A DNA stretch of 64,000 nucleotides, taken from the NCBI RefSeq assembly GCF_004340945.1, contig NZ_SLYD01000005.1, forward strand, positions 1 through 64,000, read 5' to 3'. The notes beneath the pieces were generated by a model. That model had not been told where the DNA came from. It worked only from the letters and a program-made list of their open reading frames with translations, and ran no database searches. Positions within the stretch are counted from its first letter, which is position 1. Every line of letters begins with the position of its first letter. This document shows, one piece after another, positions 53,288 through 64,000 of this stretch. The stretch is from Sphingomonas sp. PP-F2F-A104-K0414 (GTDB taxonomy: Bacteria; Pseudomonadota; Alphaproteobacteria; Sphingomonadales; Sphingomonadaceae). Made by a program: the position numbers and the translations under genes.

Positions 53288-55621
53288 TCAGAACGCCCGC
53301 GAGATCGTTGCCATGACCGCCGCGCCGCTCCCGACATAATAAGCGGGCGGCGAACCGGCGATGACCGTGCCGTTGCGGCCGATCGTGTCCTGCGCGTTGG
53401 TGCTGACCGACTGGACGCCGGCGAGGACGTGCGGATCGGTGACGTTGATCGCGTTGACGCGCAGGTCGGTGCGCTTGCCGTCGAGCCAGTCGGCAAGGTG
53501 CATGCCGACCGACAGGTCGAGCGTCGCATAGCCCTTGATCGCCTCGTCGTTCATGAAGCTCGCATATTGCCGGCCGATATATCTCGACGCGACGCTGCCG
53601 AAGAACCGGCCATCGTCATAGATCCCGCCTGCGCCGAACTGGACGGCCGGGCTGGAGACCGCCTGCTTGCCCCTGGTCGGCAGGAAGTCCGCCCCGACCG
53701 GCAGATCGTCGTCGATCCGCGCACGCAAATATTCGCCCGAAAGGTAGAGGCTGACGCCTGCCACCGGGCGGTAGTCGATCTCCGCATCGACGCCGTACGA
53801 GGTCTGGCCACCAGCGTTGATCGTCGCGTTCACCTGCGCGCCGCCCTGGTCGATCACGGTGGCGAGCTGGCGATTGCGGAACTTGTAATGGAAGCCGGTC
53901 ACCGAAGCGGAGAGCTGTTCGCCGATGAAGCGATAGCCCACTTCCTGCGAGACCGAATATTCGTTCTTGAGCGCGTTCGTCCCCTGCACGACCACGTCGC
54001 CACCGTAATAGCTGTTGTAGAGCGTGAACTCGTTGGGCGTGCGGAAGTTGGTCGTGATGTTGGCGAACAGCTGCTGGCGATCGTCGAGCCGGTAGTGGAT
54101 CGCGGCACGCGGCAAGGCGGCGAAACTGTCGTTGCGCACCTTGTCCTGCGGTCCGGGCAAATAATTGCGGCCGTTGCGCAGCACGTTCACGCCCTTGAAC
54201 CCGGCATCGACCGTCAGCCGCGGCGTCAGCGCGATGCTGTCGGCGAGGAAGAAGCCCTTCGTCACGGTGACGGTGCGCTGGTTCTCATAGGCGAGCAGGC
54301 GGCCGTCGGCAGTACGGATCGCCTTGGCGCGGTAGCCCCAGCGATCGAACGGCTGCCCATCGGCGTCGATCGAGGTGTAGGACTGCGTGACGCGATCGGT
54401 GCCGTAGTCGAGCCAGAGCCCCGCCGTGAGCGTATGCGCGCCGGTCTTGAAGGTCAGCGTGCTGACGTTGCCGGTCCGCATCTGGTCGCCGGTATAATTG
54501 CCGAGTACGGTCGCCACCCCGTCGACCGCGCCGGGCAGCGCGATCGGCTGGGCCAGCTCCTCGGTGCCGAGGAAATTGCCTTCGGTCGTCAGCTGCGTAC
54601 CGTAGGGCGAGTTGCCGTAGCCGAACTGGAGATAGGTGGTGGTGTCTAGCGCAAGCCGATCGTTCAGGACGAGGTGCACCGGCGCGGAGGCGTAGAGGTT
54701 GCGGAACGGCGCGCGGTACAGGCGCCAATAGTTGGTGTTCCCCGCCGTGTAGCGCTTGTCGTAGTTGAAGCTGCGGCCCTGCGCGTTCCACTCGGCCAGC
54801 GTCGGGCTCGGATAGCTCGACGAGTTCGCGTCATTATACGACAGCGCGAGGCTGGCACGGTTGCCGGCACCCCATTCGTTCAGGATTTTCGCGTCGATAT
54901 GCTGGCGCGTGTCATAGCCGGCACCCCGCCAATTGTCCGCGCGCGTGTTCGAATAGGACAGGAACGCCTTCAGCCCGGTATTGCCGATCGTACCGCTATC
55001 GACACGGAAGAACCCCCGCCGCGCCGCGTAGCTGCCGAGTGACAGGTCGACGAGCGCACCGGGACGCGCTTTCGGATCGTCGAGCGCGAGCGACAATAGC
55101 CCGCCGGCCCCGCCGAGCGTCGGGGAATCGATATCGGCCGACCCTTGCGCGAGCGAGATGCGCCTCAAATTCTCGGGGTCCGCAAACTGCGACGGATAGG
55201 CATAATAATAGCCGATGTCGTTCTGCGGCGCGCCCTCCATCAGCACGCCGATCTCGTCCTGGCCGAGACCGCGCAACGTCAGGCTGGAGCTCGTCGACAG
55301 GCCATACGGATCGCTCGACGCGACGTTCGCGCCGGGCAGCAGCGTGACAAGCTGGAACGCGTTGAGCGTCGGCGCCTGCTTGACGATGAAGTCGGCGGAG
55401 ATCGCGCTCTGCGCGCGCGGCACGCTCTGGTCAGGGAGCAGACCGGCAGGATCCTGTTTGCCGACGACGCGAATCTCGGCGGGTTCGACTGGATCGGGTG
55501 CGACTTGCGCCCCGGCCGACGATGCCGCGAGGGTTACCGACAGAGTCAACGCGACCCGCCCAAAAAGCCGCCGCTCGCGCCCGGCGGAAGTCACAACAAA
55601 ACCAGCACTGAAAAACGTCAC
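53288..55621 (-). CDS. TonB-dependent receptor for thiamine, riboswitch-controlled
   Basis: The 777-residue outer-membrane receptor has a signal region ending SSAGAQVAPDP, a TonB box (AEIRVVGKQDPAG), a plug with SAISADFIVKQAPTLNAFQL and the LRGLGQDEIGVLMEGAPQND loop, and a barrel ending AAVMATISRAF. A GTG start at 55621 is preferred because GGAG lies five bases before it. GTG 55627 is the alternative. The gene is preceded by a TPP riboswitch and followed without a gap by kinase and PnuT-type genes, so it probably imports thiamine or a precursor. Confidence 0.92.
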   Translation of the reverse strand: MTFFSAGFVVTSAGRERRLFGRVALTLSVTLAASSAGAQVAPDPVEPAEIRVVGKQDPAGLLPDQSVPRAQSAISADFIVKQAPTLNAFQLVTLLPGANVASSDPYGLSTSSSLTLRGLGQDEIGVLMEGAPQNDIGYYYAYPSQFADPENLRRISLAQGSADIDSPTLGGAGGLLSLALDDPKARPGALVDLSLGSYAARRGFFRVDSGTIGNTGLKAFLSYSNTRADNWRGAGYDTRQHIDAKILNEWGAGNRASLALSYNDANSSSYPSPTLAEWNAQGRSFNYDKRYTAGNTNYWRLYRAPFRNLYASAPVHLVLNDRLALDTTTYLQFGYGNSPYGTQLTTEGNFLGTEELAQPIALPGAVDGVATVLGNYTGDQMRTGNVSTLTFKTGAHTLTAGLWLDYGTDRVTQSYTSIDADGQPFDRWGYRAKAIRTADGRLLAYENQRTVTVTKGFFLADSIALTPRLTVDAGFKGVNVLRNGRNYLPGPQDKVRNDSFAALPRAAIHYRLDDRQQLFANITTNFRTPNEFTLYNSYYGGDVVVQGTNALKNEYSVSQEVGYRFIGEQLSASVTGFHYKFRNRQLATVIDQGGAQVNATINAGGQTSYGVDAEIDYRPVAGVSLYLSGEYLRARIDDDLPVGADFLPTRGKQAVSSPAVQFGAGGIYDDGRFFGSVASRYIGRQYASFMNDEAIKGYATLDLSVGMHLADWLDGKRTDLRVNAINVTDPHVLAGVQSVSTNAQDTIGRNGTVIAGSPPAYYVGSGAAVMATISRAF

Positions 55622-55626
55622 GTCCA

Positions 55627-55640
55627 CTCCAATCGGAGGG
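55627..55640 (-). promoter_or_regulatory. Shine-Dalgarno-sequestering hairpin
   Basis: On the minus strand CTCC GATT GGAG can pair, hiding the GGAG ribosome-binding site of the receptor gene just after the TPP riboswitch. This suggests translational control, with the anti-anti-site in the aptamer's tail. Confidence 0.5.
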
Positions 55641-55654
55641 ACGACGGGCCAGCC

Positions 55655-55751
55655 GCAGACCCTCCCTACGCCGGTATAAGCCGGATCAGGTTCAGCGGGT
55701 CATGGGCTGCAGCCCACCTCTCAGCCGCGCATCAGCGGCCCCCCGGGGATG
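55655..55751 (-). ncRNA. TPP riboswitch (THI element)
   Basis: The minus strand carries the conserved core in order: GGGGGGCCGC, GGCTGAGAGG, ACCCGCTGAACCTGATC, and TATACCGGCGTAGGGAGGG. These match the consensus for thiamine-pyrophosphate riboswitches, including CTGAGA, the GAACCTGATC stretch and CGTAGGGA. The two internal helices and the P1 region are present. TPP binding should shut off the downstream TonB receptor, kinase and PnuT genes. The spacing to the receptor start is about 30 bases. Confidence 0.97.
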
Positions 55752-55964
55752 TCTGTCGCTTAGGTGGTTGGGCGCGTGTTGGAAAGCGCTATCGCGGTAT
55801 GCGCCCAGCGGCCGGGGTATGTTCCCATCCGATCGTCATCGGGTGCGGCTCGCCGTATCGGGATCGGCCCTGAAAGAGACGAGGATGGTGTCACGCCACT
55901 GAAAAGGGGTGCGCGTACAGCGCGATCGGCGGCTGCCGTCTCATGTCAAACCAGGACTTCCTCG

Positions 55965-57164
55965 ATGCGTGCTATTCGTCCCTCGTTGTCCAGTTTTTGT
56001 ACGGCGCTCGCCCTGCTGTCGGCCATACCGACCATGACCCAGGCACACCCGATTCCCAGAGACTTGCGCCTCGAACGAGTCGTGATAGTGATGCGGCACG
56101 GCGTCCGCGCGCCGCTCTCGGGCGAAGTGCCGGTGACGACGCGCACCGCCCAGCCCTGGCCGAACTGGCCCGTTCCCGAAGGCCAGCTGACACCGCACGG
56201 CGCTTCCGCAATCGAGTTGCTCGCGCGCCATGATCGTCGCTGGCTTGCGTCGCTCGCGCTCACGCGGTGTCCAGCCGCAGCTACGGTTCGGATCTGGACC
56301 AACACGGCCAGCCGGACGATCGCCAGTGGAGAGGCGTATGCGCAGGGGTTAGCGCCCGATTGTCGATTGACCGTAGGCCACCTTGCCGAAGATCGGACTG
56401 ATCCGATCTTCGAACCACTGGCCGCCGGCGCGACCGCCTTTAGCCCCAGCCAGGCAATCGCCTCGATCGATCGCTTCACCGGTGGGATGGCCGCGCTCGT
56501 CGCGCGTCACCGCGCAGCCCTTGCGTTGCTCGACACCGTGCTGGGATGCGGTCATGGCGCATGCAGCCCGGTCGACCCGCCGTCGCTGGTCGCGTCGACC
56601 GATCGCCGTGGGATCGAACTATCCGGGCCGATCCGGGCGGCGTCGGGTATCGCGCAGGTCCTCCTGCTGGAAGACTCCGAGGGCATGCCGCGTCGTGCGG
56701 TTGGATGGGGACGCGCCGATCCCGCGACGATCGCGCGGCTCGGCGCCCTGCATGCCGCGCTGTTCGACGTGTTCACGCGGTCACCCTATATGGCGGCGCA
56801 TCAGGCTTCGCCACTCGGCCATCGGATCATCGATACGCTGACCGCCGCCCGCGCGCCGCGTCTCGATGTGATGGTCGGCCACGACACCAACGTCACCGCG
56901 CTGGCCGCCGCGCTGCACGTTGCTCTCGATGCCCCCGGCTTTGCTCGCAACGACGTCGCTCCGGGCGGTGCGATGGTGATCGAACGGTTGCGCGATCCAC
57001 GATCGGGCGAACGGTTCGTCCGCCTGTACTACCGCGTACAGTCTCTCGCGACGATCCGTGCGCTGCGCCCGGAGGTCATCGCGACACCGCTTGCTGTTCC
57101 GGGGTGTGCGGCGCCGTGTCGGCTCGACCGTTTCGTCGCGCTGTTAAAGTCACGGATCGCTTAA
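55965..57164 (+). CDS. Histidine acid phosphatase (AppA/Agp-like)
   Basis: The 399-residue periplasmic enzyme has a signal peptide (MRAIRPSLSSFCTALALLSA ending TQAHP) and the histidine acid phosphatase fold. RHGVRAPLSGE is the catalytic RHGxRxP motif and VMVGHDTNVTALAAAL supplies the HD pair. Four or more Cys suggest disulfides. Family members include phytase and glucose-1-phosphatase. Which phosphate ester it uses is open. It is divergent from the thiamine operon and its promoter is close to the riboswitch region. Confidence 0.92.
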   Translation: MRAIRPSLSSFCTALALLSAIPTMTQAHPIPRDLRLERVVIVMRHGVRAPLSGEVPVTTRTAQPWPNWPVPEGQLTPHGASAIELLARHDRRWLASLALTRCPAAATVRIWTNTASRTIASGEAYAQGLAPDCRLTVGHLAEDRTDPIFEPLAAGATAFSPSQAIASIDRFTGGMAALVARHRAALALLDTVLGCGHGACSPVDPPSLVASTDRRGIELSGPIRAASGIAQVLLLEDSEGMPRRAVGWGRADPATIARLGALHAALFDVFTRSPYMAAHQASPLGHRIIDTLTAARAPRLDVMVGHDTNVTALAAALHVALDAPGFARNDVAPGGAMVIERLRDPRSGERFVRLYYRVQSLATIRALRPEVIATPLAVPGCAAPCRLDRFVALLKSRIA

Positions 57165-57273
57165 CGTTGCCGTCATCGCGCTGTGTGCATCGGCAAGCTC
57201 ACGGATTCGGCCCAGAGCATCAATCGTGCAGCGGCTGAGACGGGCATGCCAAGACGGGCAGGCATAAAGTCAG

Positions 57274-57309
57274 ACGACGCACCGTACCTGTTACCGGACA
57301 GTGCGTCGT
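57274..57309. terminator. Hairpin between convergent genes
   Basis: ACGACGCAC (57274-57282) and GTGCGTCGT (57301-57309) pair exactly with an 18-base loop. It lies after the phosphatase gene and downstream of the convergent small gene at 57382. There is no long T-run. Confidence 0.4.
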
Positions 57310-57381
57310 TATCTGGTGCCCCAACCGAAACGACTAGGCCATGCTACCTATCGACTTGGACATTCCAGTCATTGGCAGACC

Positions 57382-57603
57382 TCAGCCATGAGCCCGGGCG
57401 CGAGCCTTTTCGGCCCTTGCCTGCTTCGCATAGTGATGATGCGCTACGGCACAACCGACCGCGGCGCCCATCACCGCGTGGCCCTCGCCAACGAAATGGC
57501 CACCGACGCCGCCGGCTGCCGCACCGCGAATACAACCTTTGGCCAAGGCTGGCGATGCCGTCATGGCCAGTAACGGGAGTGCGATCAGGGAAATGTAACG
57601 CAT
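57382..57603 (-). CDS. Small exported glycine-rich protein
   Basis: This is a 73-residue protein with a signal peptide (MRYISLIALPLLAMTASPAL ending AKG). The mature part has a glycine-zipper-like GAAAGGVGGHFVGEGHAVMG stretch, then AAVGCAVAHHHYAKQARAEK with two Cys and a His cluster. Similar small proteins occur in sphingomonads without known function. The start ATG 57603 follows GAGG. Convergent with the phosphatase gene. Confidence 0.75.
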   Translation of the reverse strand: MRYISLIALPLLAMTASPALAKGCIRGAAAGGVGGHFVGEGHAVMGAAVGCAVAHHHYAKQARAEKARARAHG

Positions 57604-57756
57604 GCCTCAGGTCCTTGAAGAACAGGGTTAGGACCGGAACTACTCGCGGCAATACGCTGATGTTCCGTGAGATTTCGTTCATGTTCCCATCGTCGCCAAA
57701 CGCCGATTGCGGTCGGCGGCCGACCATCTTCGTTAACCTCGCAACGAGTGATCACA

Positions 57757-57789
57757 GCTTGCGCGGAGCAGCCAAACTTCCGCGCAAGC
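57757..57789 (-). terminator. 11-bp stem hairpin after secA
   Basis: GCTTGCGCGGA and TCCGCGCAAGC are exact complements around an 11-base loop, 14 bp after the secA stop on the minus strand. T-richness afterwards is low. Confidence 0.6.
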
Positions 57790-57802
57790 CGTAATCAATC
57801 GA

Positions 57803-60541
<2,739 letters not shown>

Positions 60542-60640
60542 GGGCTGATTTCCTGAATTTATGACGCGGCGGCACACGGTGGGCGCACGCGGAAGCGGAT
60601 CGCTTGGATCCAAAGGTTACGATAAGGTCACACCTAGACG

Positions 60641-60892
60641 CTATTCGCGGCGGCGCTCTGCCCATAGCGGAAGCGAGACAATGGCGATGGTGCGCAGCGT
60701 GGTAGCGACCGCAACCCGGAGCAGCGTGGGAAGGCCAGATACTGGCCTTATCAAGACCTTGGCCGGCGTTGCTGCTATCGACTGCGAGCAGACGTTGCCT
60801 TGCACCACTGCTTGGGCGGACTGCCCACGCATACCCGGCACCGCACCGGTCAGCGCGGAGAGCAGGGCAGAGAGGAGTAGCAGCAGGTTCAT
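60641..60892 (-). CDS. Small exported or membrane-anchored hypothetical protein
   Basis: The 83-residue protein begins MNLLLLLSALLSALTGAVPG, a signal or anchor segment, followed by a short mature part with one Cys (VQGNVCSQSIAATPAKV), and ends LWAERRRE. No family was recognised. It lies upstream of secA on the same strand, about 100 bp from it, and near a TonB-domain gene, so a co-transcribed unit with secA is possible. Confidence 0.55.
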   Translation of the reverse strand: MNLLLLLSALLSALTGAVPGMRGQSAQAVVQGNVCSQSIAATPAKVLIRPVSGLPTLLRVAVATTLRTIAIVSLPLWAERRRE

Positions 60893-60939
60893 GCGGGACC
60901 GGCTTTATTCGAGCCCGCGCGGAAAATCTACCGTTCGTC

Positions 60940-61431
60940 TCAGGGCAGCGCCCATCGAACGCGCGGCAATTCGATGCGCGAGGAGATTGCACGCCCCTTC
61001 GCGTCGCGCGCGGGGGTGAACTGGCCGTGGCGAACCGCGGCGCGGCACGTTCCTTCATCGAGTGCGCTGGTCCCACTCCCTACGAGGACTTCGCACGCCT
61101 CGACCGATCCATCGGCAGCGACGAGCAGGGCAGCTTTGACGGCACCTTCCTTGCTGGCCTGCCGCGCGGACTCGGGATAATCGTCGGCATCGAACCAGTC
61201 GGCATAGGGTCCGATCGGCTTGGCTGGCGTGGTAGCCAAAGGGAGGTTCCGCGGGATCGTCGTTGGGAACGGTGCGCGCCACCAGCGATAGCCGTTGCTC
61301 GCGATCATCAGGAGGCATGCAGCTAAGGCGAAGCCGAGCGCGACGATCGATGCGACGACGACAAGCATCACGCGGGTGGTGCTGCCGTCGAACCGACTTG
61401 CAGGCCCTGCGCTCACGTCCTCGTCGATCAT
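60940..61431 (-). CDS. TonB C-terminal-domain protein
   Basis: The 163-residue inner-membrane protein has one N-terminal membrane helix (RVMLVVVASIVALGFALAAC), a short Pro-rich linker (PRNLPLATTPAKPIGP) and a TonB C-terminal-like domain: DDYPESARQASKEGAVKAAL, VAADGSVEACEVLVGSGTSA and LDEGTCRAAVRHGQFTPARD. Such single-domain proteins may energise outer-membrane receptors or be structural. The two Cys in the domain resemble a disulfide pair. The start ATG 61431 is divergent from argJ. Confidence 0.82.
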   Translation of the reverse strand: MIDEDVSAGPASRFDGSTTRVMLVVVASIVALGFALAACLLMIASNGYRWWRAPFPTTIPRNLPLATTPAKPIGPYADWFDADDYPESARQASKEGAVKAALLVAADGSVEACEVLVGSGTSALDEGTCRAAVRHGQFTPARDAKGRAISSRIELPRVRWALP

Positions 61432-61532
61432 GTTGCGTCCTTCTCCCCACGGCCTTGGACACCGACGAATGTCAGCGGGTCAAGCGCAACCGCCGATCTT
61501 GCCCGCCGGACCGCAGAGACTATGAAGGCGTC

Positions 61533-62753
61533 ATGCAGACCTCCCCCCTCGCCTTGCCCTTCCCCGACGCCCCTTCGATCGACGGAGTCGCGCTGCATGT
61601 CGCGCGCGCGCAGTACAAGGCGTGGGACCGGTGCGATCTGACGTTCGTGACGCTCGATCCGGGGACGGTGGTTGCGGGCGTGCTCACGACGAGCAAATGC
61701 CCGTCGCCCGAGGTGGAGTGGTGCCGTGCGGCGCTGACGCTTGGCCAGGCGCGGGCGCTTGTCGTGAATGCAGGCAATTCGAACGCGTTCACCGGATCGC
61801 GTGGTCGGGCCGCAGTCGAGGTGATCGCGGCGCGCACCGCGGCGCATCTCGGGTGTCAGCCTTCGGACGTGTTCGTGTCGTCGACGGGCGTGATCGGGGT
61901 GCCGTTGCCGATCGACAAGGCGGAAGCCGGGTTGGACGCCGCGTTCGCCGCCGCGCCGTGCGGGTGGGAGGATGCCGCCGCGACGATCATGACGACCGAC
62001 ACCTTTACCAAGGGTGCGGTTACGACGGCGGTGATCGGGGATCGCACGGTCTCGCTGGTGGGGATCATCAAGGGTTCTGGGATGATCGCGCCGGACATGG
62101 CGACGATGCTCGGCTTCATCTTCACCGACGCCGCGGTCGAGCCGGAGTTCCTGCAAGCCGCGCTATCCAAGGCGAATGCGCCGAGCTTCTCGTGCATCAC
62201 GGTCGACAGCGATACCTCGACCAGCGACACGGTGCTGGCGTTCGCGACGGGCAAGGCCGGTAACGTCGCGCTGGCGGACGATGACAGCGTGGGGGCGGAC
62301 GCCTTCCGCGCTGCGCTGGCGGATTTGTGCCATCAACTCGCCATGCTTGTGGTTCGCGACGGCGAGGGCGCGCAGAAGCTGATCGAGATCCAGGTGACCG
62401 GCGCCGACGATGACCGCAGCGCACACCGCATCGCGATGAGCATCGCCAACTCGCCGCTGGTGAAGACCGCGATTGCCGGTGAGGATGCAAACTGGGGCCG
62501 CGTCGTGATGGCGGTCGGAAAGGCCGGCGAACCCGCCGATCGGGATACGCTCTCGATCCGGTTCGGTAATACGCAGGTTGCGGAAGGCGGGTTGGCACTG
62601 AGCGGCTACGACGAGGCGCCGGTCGCCTCCCACCTGAAGGGTCACGAGATCGAGATCGGCGTCGATCTCGCGCTAGGCGAAGGTCGTGCCACGGTGTGGA
62701 CCTGCGACCTCACGCATAGCTATATCTCGATCAACGCCGACTATCGGTCATGA
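61533..62753 (+). CDS. argJ: Bifunctional ornithine acetyltransferase/N-acetylglutamate synthase
   Basis: The 406-residue enzyme of arginine biosynthesis makes ornithine and regenerates N-acetylglutamate. The self-cleavage motif KGSGMIAPDMATMLGF has the nucleophile Thr191 after Ala190. NAGNSNAFTG and FVSSTGVIGVPLP are near the N-terminus. The C-terminal half shows SPLVKTAIAGEDANWGRVVM and WTCDLTHSYISINADYRS as expected. The start ATG 61533 fits the family. It is monocistronic in this window. Confidence 0.97.
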   Translation: MQTSPLALPFPDAPSIDGVALHVARAQYKAWDRCDLTFVTLDPGTVVAGVLTTSKCPSPEVEWCRAALTLGQARALVVNAGNSNAFTGSRGRAAVEVIAARTAAHLGCQPSDVFVSSTGVIGVPLPIDKAEAGLDAAFAAAPCGWEDAAATIMTTDTFTKGAVTTAVIGDRTVSLVGIIKGSGMIAPDMATMLGFIFTDAAVEPEFLQAALSKANAPSFSCITVDSDTSTSDTVLAFATGKAGNVALADDDSVGADAFRAALADLCHQLAMLVVRDGEGAQKLIEIQVTGADDDRSAHRIAMSIANSPLVKTAIAGEDANWGRVVMAVGKAGEPADRDTLSIRFGNTQVAEGGLALSGYDEAPVASHLKGHEIEIGVDLALGEGRATVWTCDLTHSYISINADYRS

Positions 62754-62766
62754 TCACGACAACAGG

Positions 62767-63230
62767 CTAAAGTGCCTCGATCGCAAGAATCTTTTCGACC
62801 ACTACCATGCCGGGAAAAGCGCCTTCGTGCCCAAAGCATGACGGCAGTCCGAACGCGTCGCGCTCATTGCAAGACATGTTCAGCGTTTCGGCCCCGACGA
62901 ACCGCACCCGATAGGCATGCGGTGTCATAACCTCGGCAATGCGCCCCGGCAGATTGGCGCGGACGAGCGCATCCCTCCGGTTTATCTTCGCCAAACACTT
63001 GAATGCGAAGCGGGATTGACCGCCAACGTCGCCGCAAGGTCAAAAAATTCCTGCCCTTCGAACGTGTCGTACCAAACGCCTTCGTATGTCCGAGTCGACT
63101 TCATCGGAATACAAGCTCGGGTCATGGCAGCATGGTCTTGGCGTCGGCGCGCTGTCTCGCATCCGTCTGACTTATTTATGTCAGACGATGACGGCGCCGC
63201 CGCCAGAAGCAACAGCGCCGTCAGCAGCAT
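62767..63230 (-). pseudogene. Exported hypothetical protein with a frameshift, coupled to trxA
   Basis: The ATG at 63230 shares its A with the trxA stop (TGATG), so it is translationally coupled. The product starts with a signal peptide ([16 protein letters not shown]) and continues SDGCETARRRQDHAAMTRAC, RTYEGVWYDTFEGQEFFDLA, then ends SSVWRR at TAA near 62982. In another frame the sequence goes on from about 62994: KINRRDALVRANLPGRIAEV, HAYRVRFVGAETLNMSCNER and GMVVVEKILAIEAL, to the stop at 62767. One indel near 62995-63005 would join both into a protein of roughly 150 residues. A real frameshift or a sequencing error are both possible. Confidence 0.6.
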
Positions 63231-63553
63231 CAGGCCAGTTCGCCTTCGAGCCACGCCTTCAACCGGCCCTTGGGCTCCGCGCCGACCTTGGTCGCCGCCG
63301 GTGCACCGCCCTTGAACAGGATCATCGTCGGGATGCCGCGGACGCCGTACTTGCCCGGCGCGTCGGGGTTCTCGTCGATGTTGAGCTTGGCGATTGTCAC
63401 CTTCTCGCCGAGTTCTTCCGAGATTTCCTCAAGCGACGGCCCGATCATCTTGCACGGGCCGCACCATTCCGCCCAGAAATCGACGAGCACGGGGCCGTCG
63501 GCGTTCAGTACGTCCGCATCGAAGCTGGCATCGGTGATCTGCTTGGTCGCCAT
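63230..63553 (-). CDS. trxA: Thioredoxin
   Basis: The 107-residue thioredoxin has the active site [14 protein letters not shown] (Cys31 and Cys34), the cis-Pro loop [13 protein letters not shown], and the length and fold expected. It reduces disulfides in the cytoplasm. ATG 63553 follows AAGGAGAATTCAC. It is downstream of addA, 64 bp apart, and its stop overlaps the start of the next gene, so it forms a probable addA-trxA unit. Confidence 0.98.
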   Translation of the reverse strand: MATKQITDASFDADVLNADGPVLVDFWAEWCGPCKMIGPSLEEISEELGEKVTIAKLNIDENPDAPGKYGVRGIPTMILFKGGAPAATKVGAEPKGRLKAWLEGELA

Positions 63554-63617
63554 CGTGAATTCTCCTTGGTTGAGTCGTATCTAAGGTCGCCAGCGTGTGC
63601 GCTCAACCACCGGGGCG

Positions 63618-64000
63618 CTAGCTTTGCTCCGTGGACCGATAGTGCGGCTTGTTCGCGGCCAGCGTCTCGTCGTCCAGCACGATCAACCGCGGGCCGGCCG
63701 TGTACAGCAAGGCTGCCTCGACCGACCGCCCCGGGAAGATCACGCTCAGGGCTTCGGCATAGGCCGCCATCTGCTTCATATGGTATTCCGGCACGTCGTC
63801 GAGACCGCGCGGTGCACGCCGCCCGGTCTTGAAGTCGACGACGCGGATGCGGTCTGGCTCGATCAGCAGGCGATCGACCGTTCCCGACACGACCATGCCG
63901 TTCGCGAGGGTCGCGGCAATCGGTGCTTCGGCGAGCGTATCCGCGCTGAAAAGCTCGGCAAAGCGCGGATCGTCGAGCACTGCGACCACGCTCAGCACGA
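63618..64000 (-). CDS. addA: 3' end of addA (double-strand break repair helicase-nuclease), partial
   Basis: The 127 codons to the window edge are the C-terminal nuclease domain of AddA: VSGTVDRLLIEPDRIRVVDF with the Asp and the D-x-K of the PD-(D/E)xK nuclease (DFKTGR), then YHMKQMAAYAEALSVIFPG with the QxxxY motif, and ETLAANKPHYRSTEQS at the end. AddAB processes broken DNA ends for RecA. The gene continues beyond base 64000. Confidence 0.9.
   Translation of the reverse strand, partial: VLSVVAVLDDPRFAELFSADTLAEAPIAATLANGMVVSGTVDRLLIEPDRIRVVDFKTGRRAPRGLDDVPEYHMKQMAAYAEALSVIFPGRSVEAALLYTAGPRLIVLDDETLAANKPHYRSTEQS

Noticed and set aside
52147-53316. 389-codon open frame opposite the kinase
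   Set aside because: Antisense shadow. Composition is Arg/Gly/His-rich and the kinase motifs lie on the minus strand.
53093-54649. 518-codon open frame opposite the thiamine receptor and kinase
   Set aside because: It crosses two genuine genes on the other strand and has no recognisable protein sequence.

Overview
The window is high-GC chromosomal DNA from an alphaproteobacterium, most likely Sphingomonas or a close relative. The evidence is the uniformly G/C-biased codon use, three intact TonB-dependent receptors and a broken fourth, the addA/trxA/argJ/secA neighbourhood at the right end, and protein families that are common in sphingomonads. No rRNA, tRNA or CRISPR array was seen.

Layout. 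Positions 1-6300 are an accessory, decaying stretch. It holds the end of an IS3-family element, an A+T-rich Crp/Fnr regulator, HxlR and LysR regulators whose divergent target genes survive only as N-terminal stubs, a small gene broken by a 35-bp tandem duplication, unassigned genes and an interspersed repeat. Positions 6.3-18.9 kb carry katG and a run of exported or detoxifying enzymes: a DUF885 hydrolase, a VOC pseudogene, an amidohydrolase divergent from a penicillin-acylase-type Ntn hydrolase, a YghU-like GST, a deaminase and an SDR. Positions 18.97-22.3 kb are again degraded: an HxlR gene cut by an in-frame TGA, and a scrambled TonB-receptor/thiolase mosaic.

Positions 22.5-25.4 kb hold a membrane GGDEF-EAL protein convergent with an RpfF-type diffusible-signal-factor synthase. 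Positions 25.5-35.6 kb contain a glycan locus: GPH-type symporter, GH3 beta-glucosidase, LacI regulator with a palindromic operator, large TonB receptor and a GH144-like lipoprotein. This arrangement suggests beta-1,2-glucan or another beta-glucan as substrate. Positions 35.7-45.5 kb are mostly housekeeping or solitary genes.

Positions 45.5-51.5 kb read leftwards: GH127 glycosidase, TonB receptor, and a phosphatidylinositol-type phospholipase C whose ATG overlaps the receptor's stop codon. Positions 51.6-55.75 kb form a TPP-riboswitch-controlled operon of TonB receptor, small-molecule kinase and PnuC-type permease, which reads as a thiamine import and salvage unit. A histidine acid phosphatase follows. 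The right end is core genome: secA, a TonB-domain protein, argJ, a frameshifted exported protein coupled to trxA, trxA, and the 3' end of addA.

The observations most worth a second look are the GH127-receptor-PLC unit, the riboswitch operon, the RpfF/GGDEF-EAL pair, and the repeated pattern of regulators kept next to dead target genes. Database assignments are from recognition of motifs by eye. No search was run.
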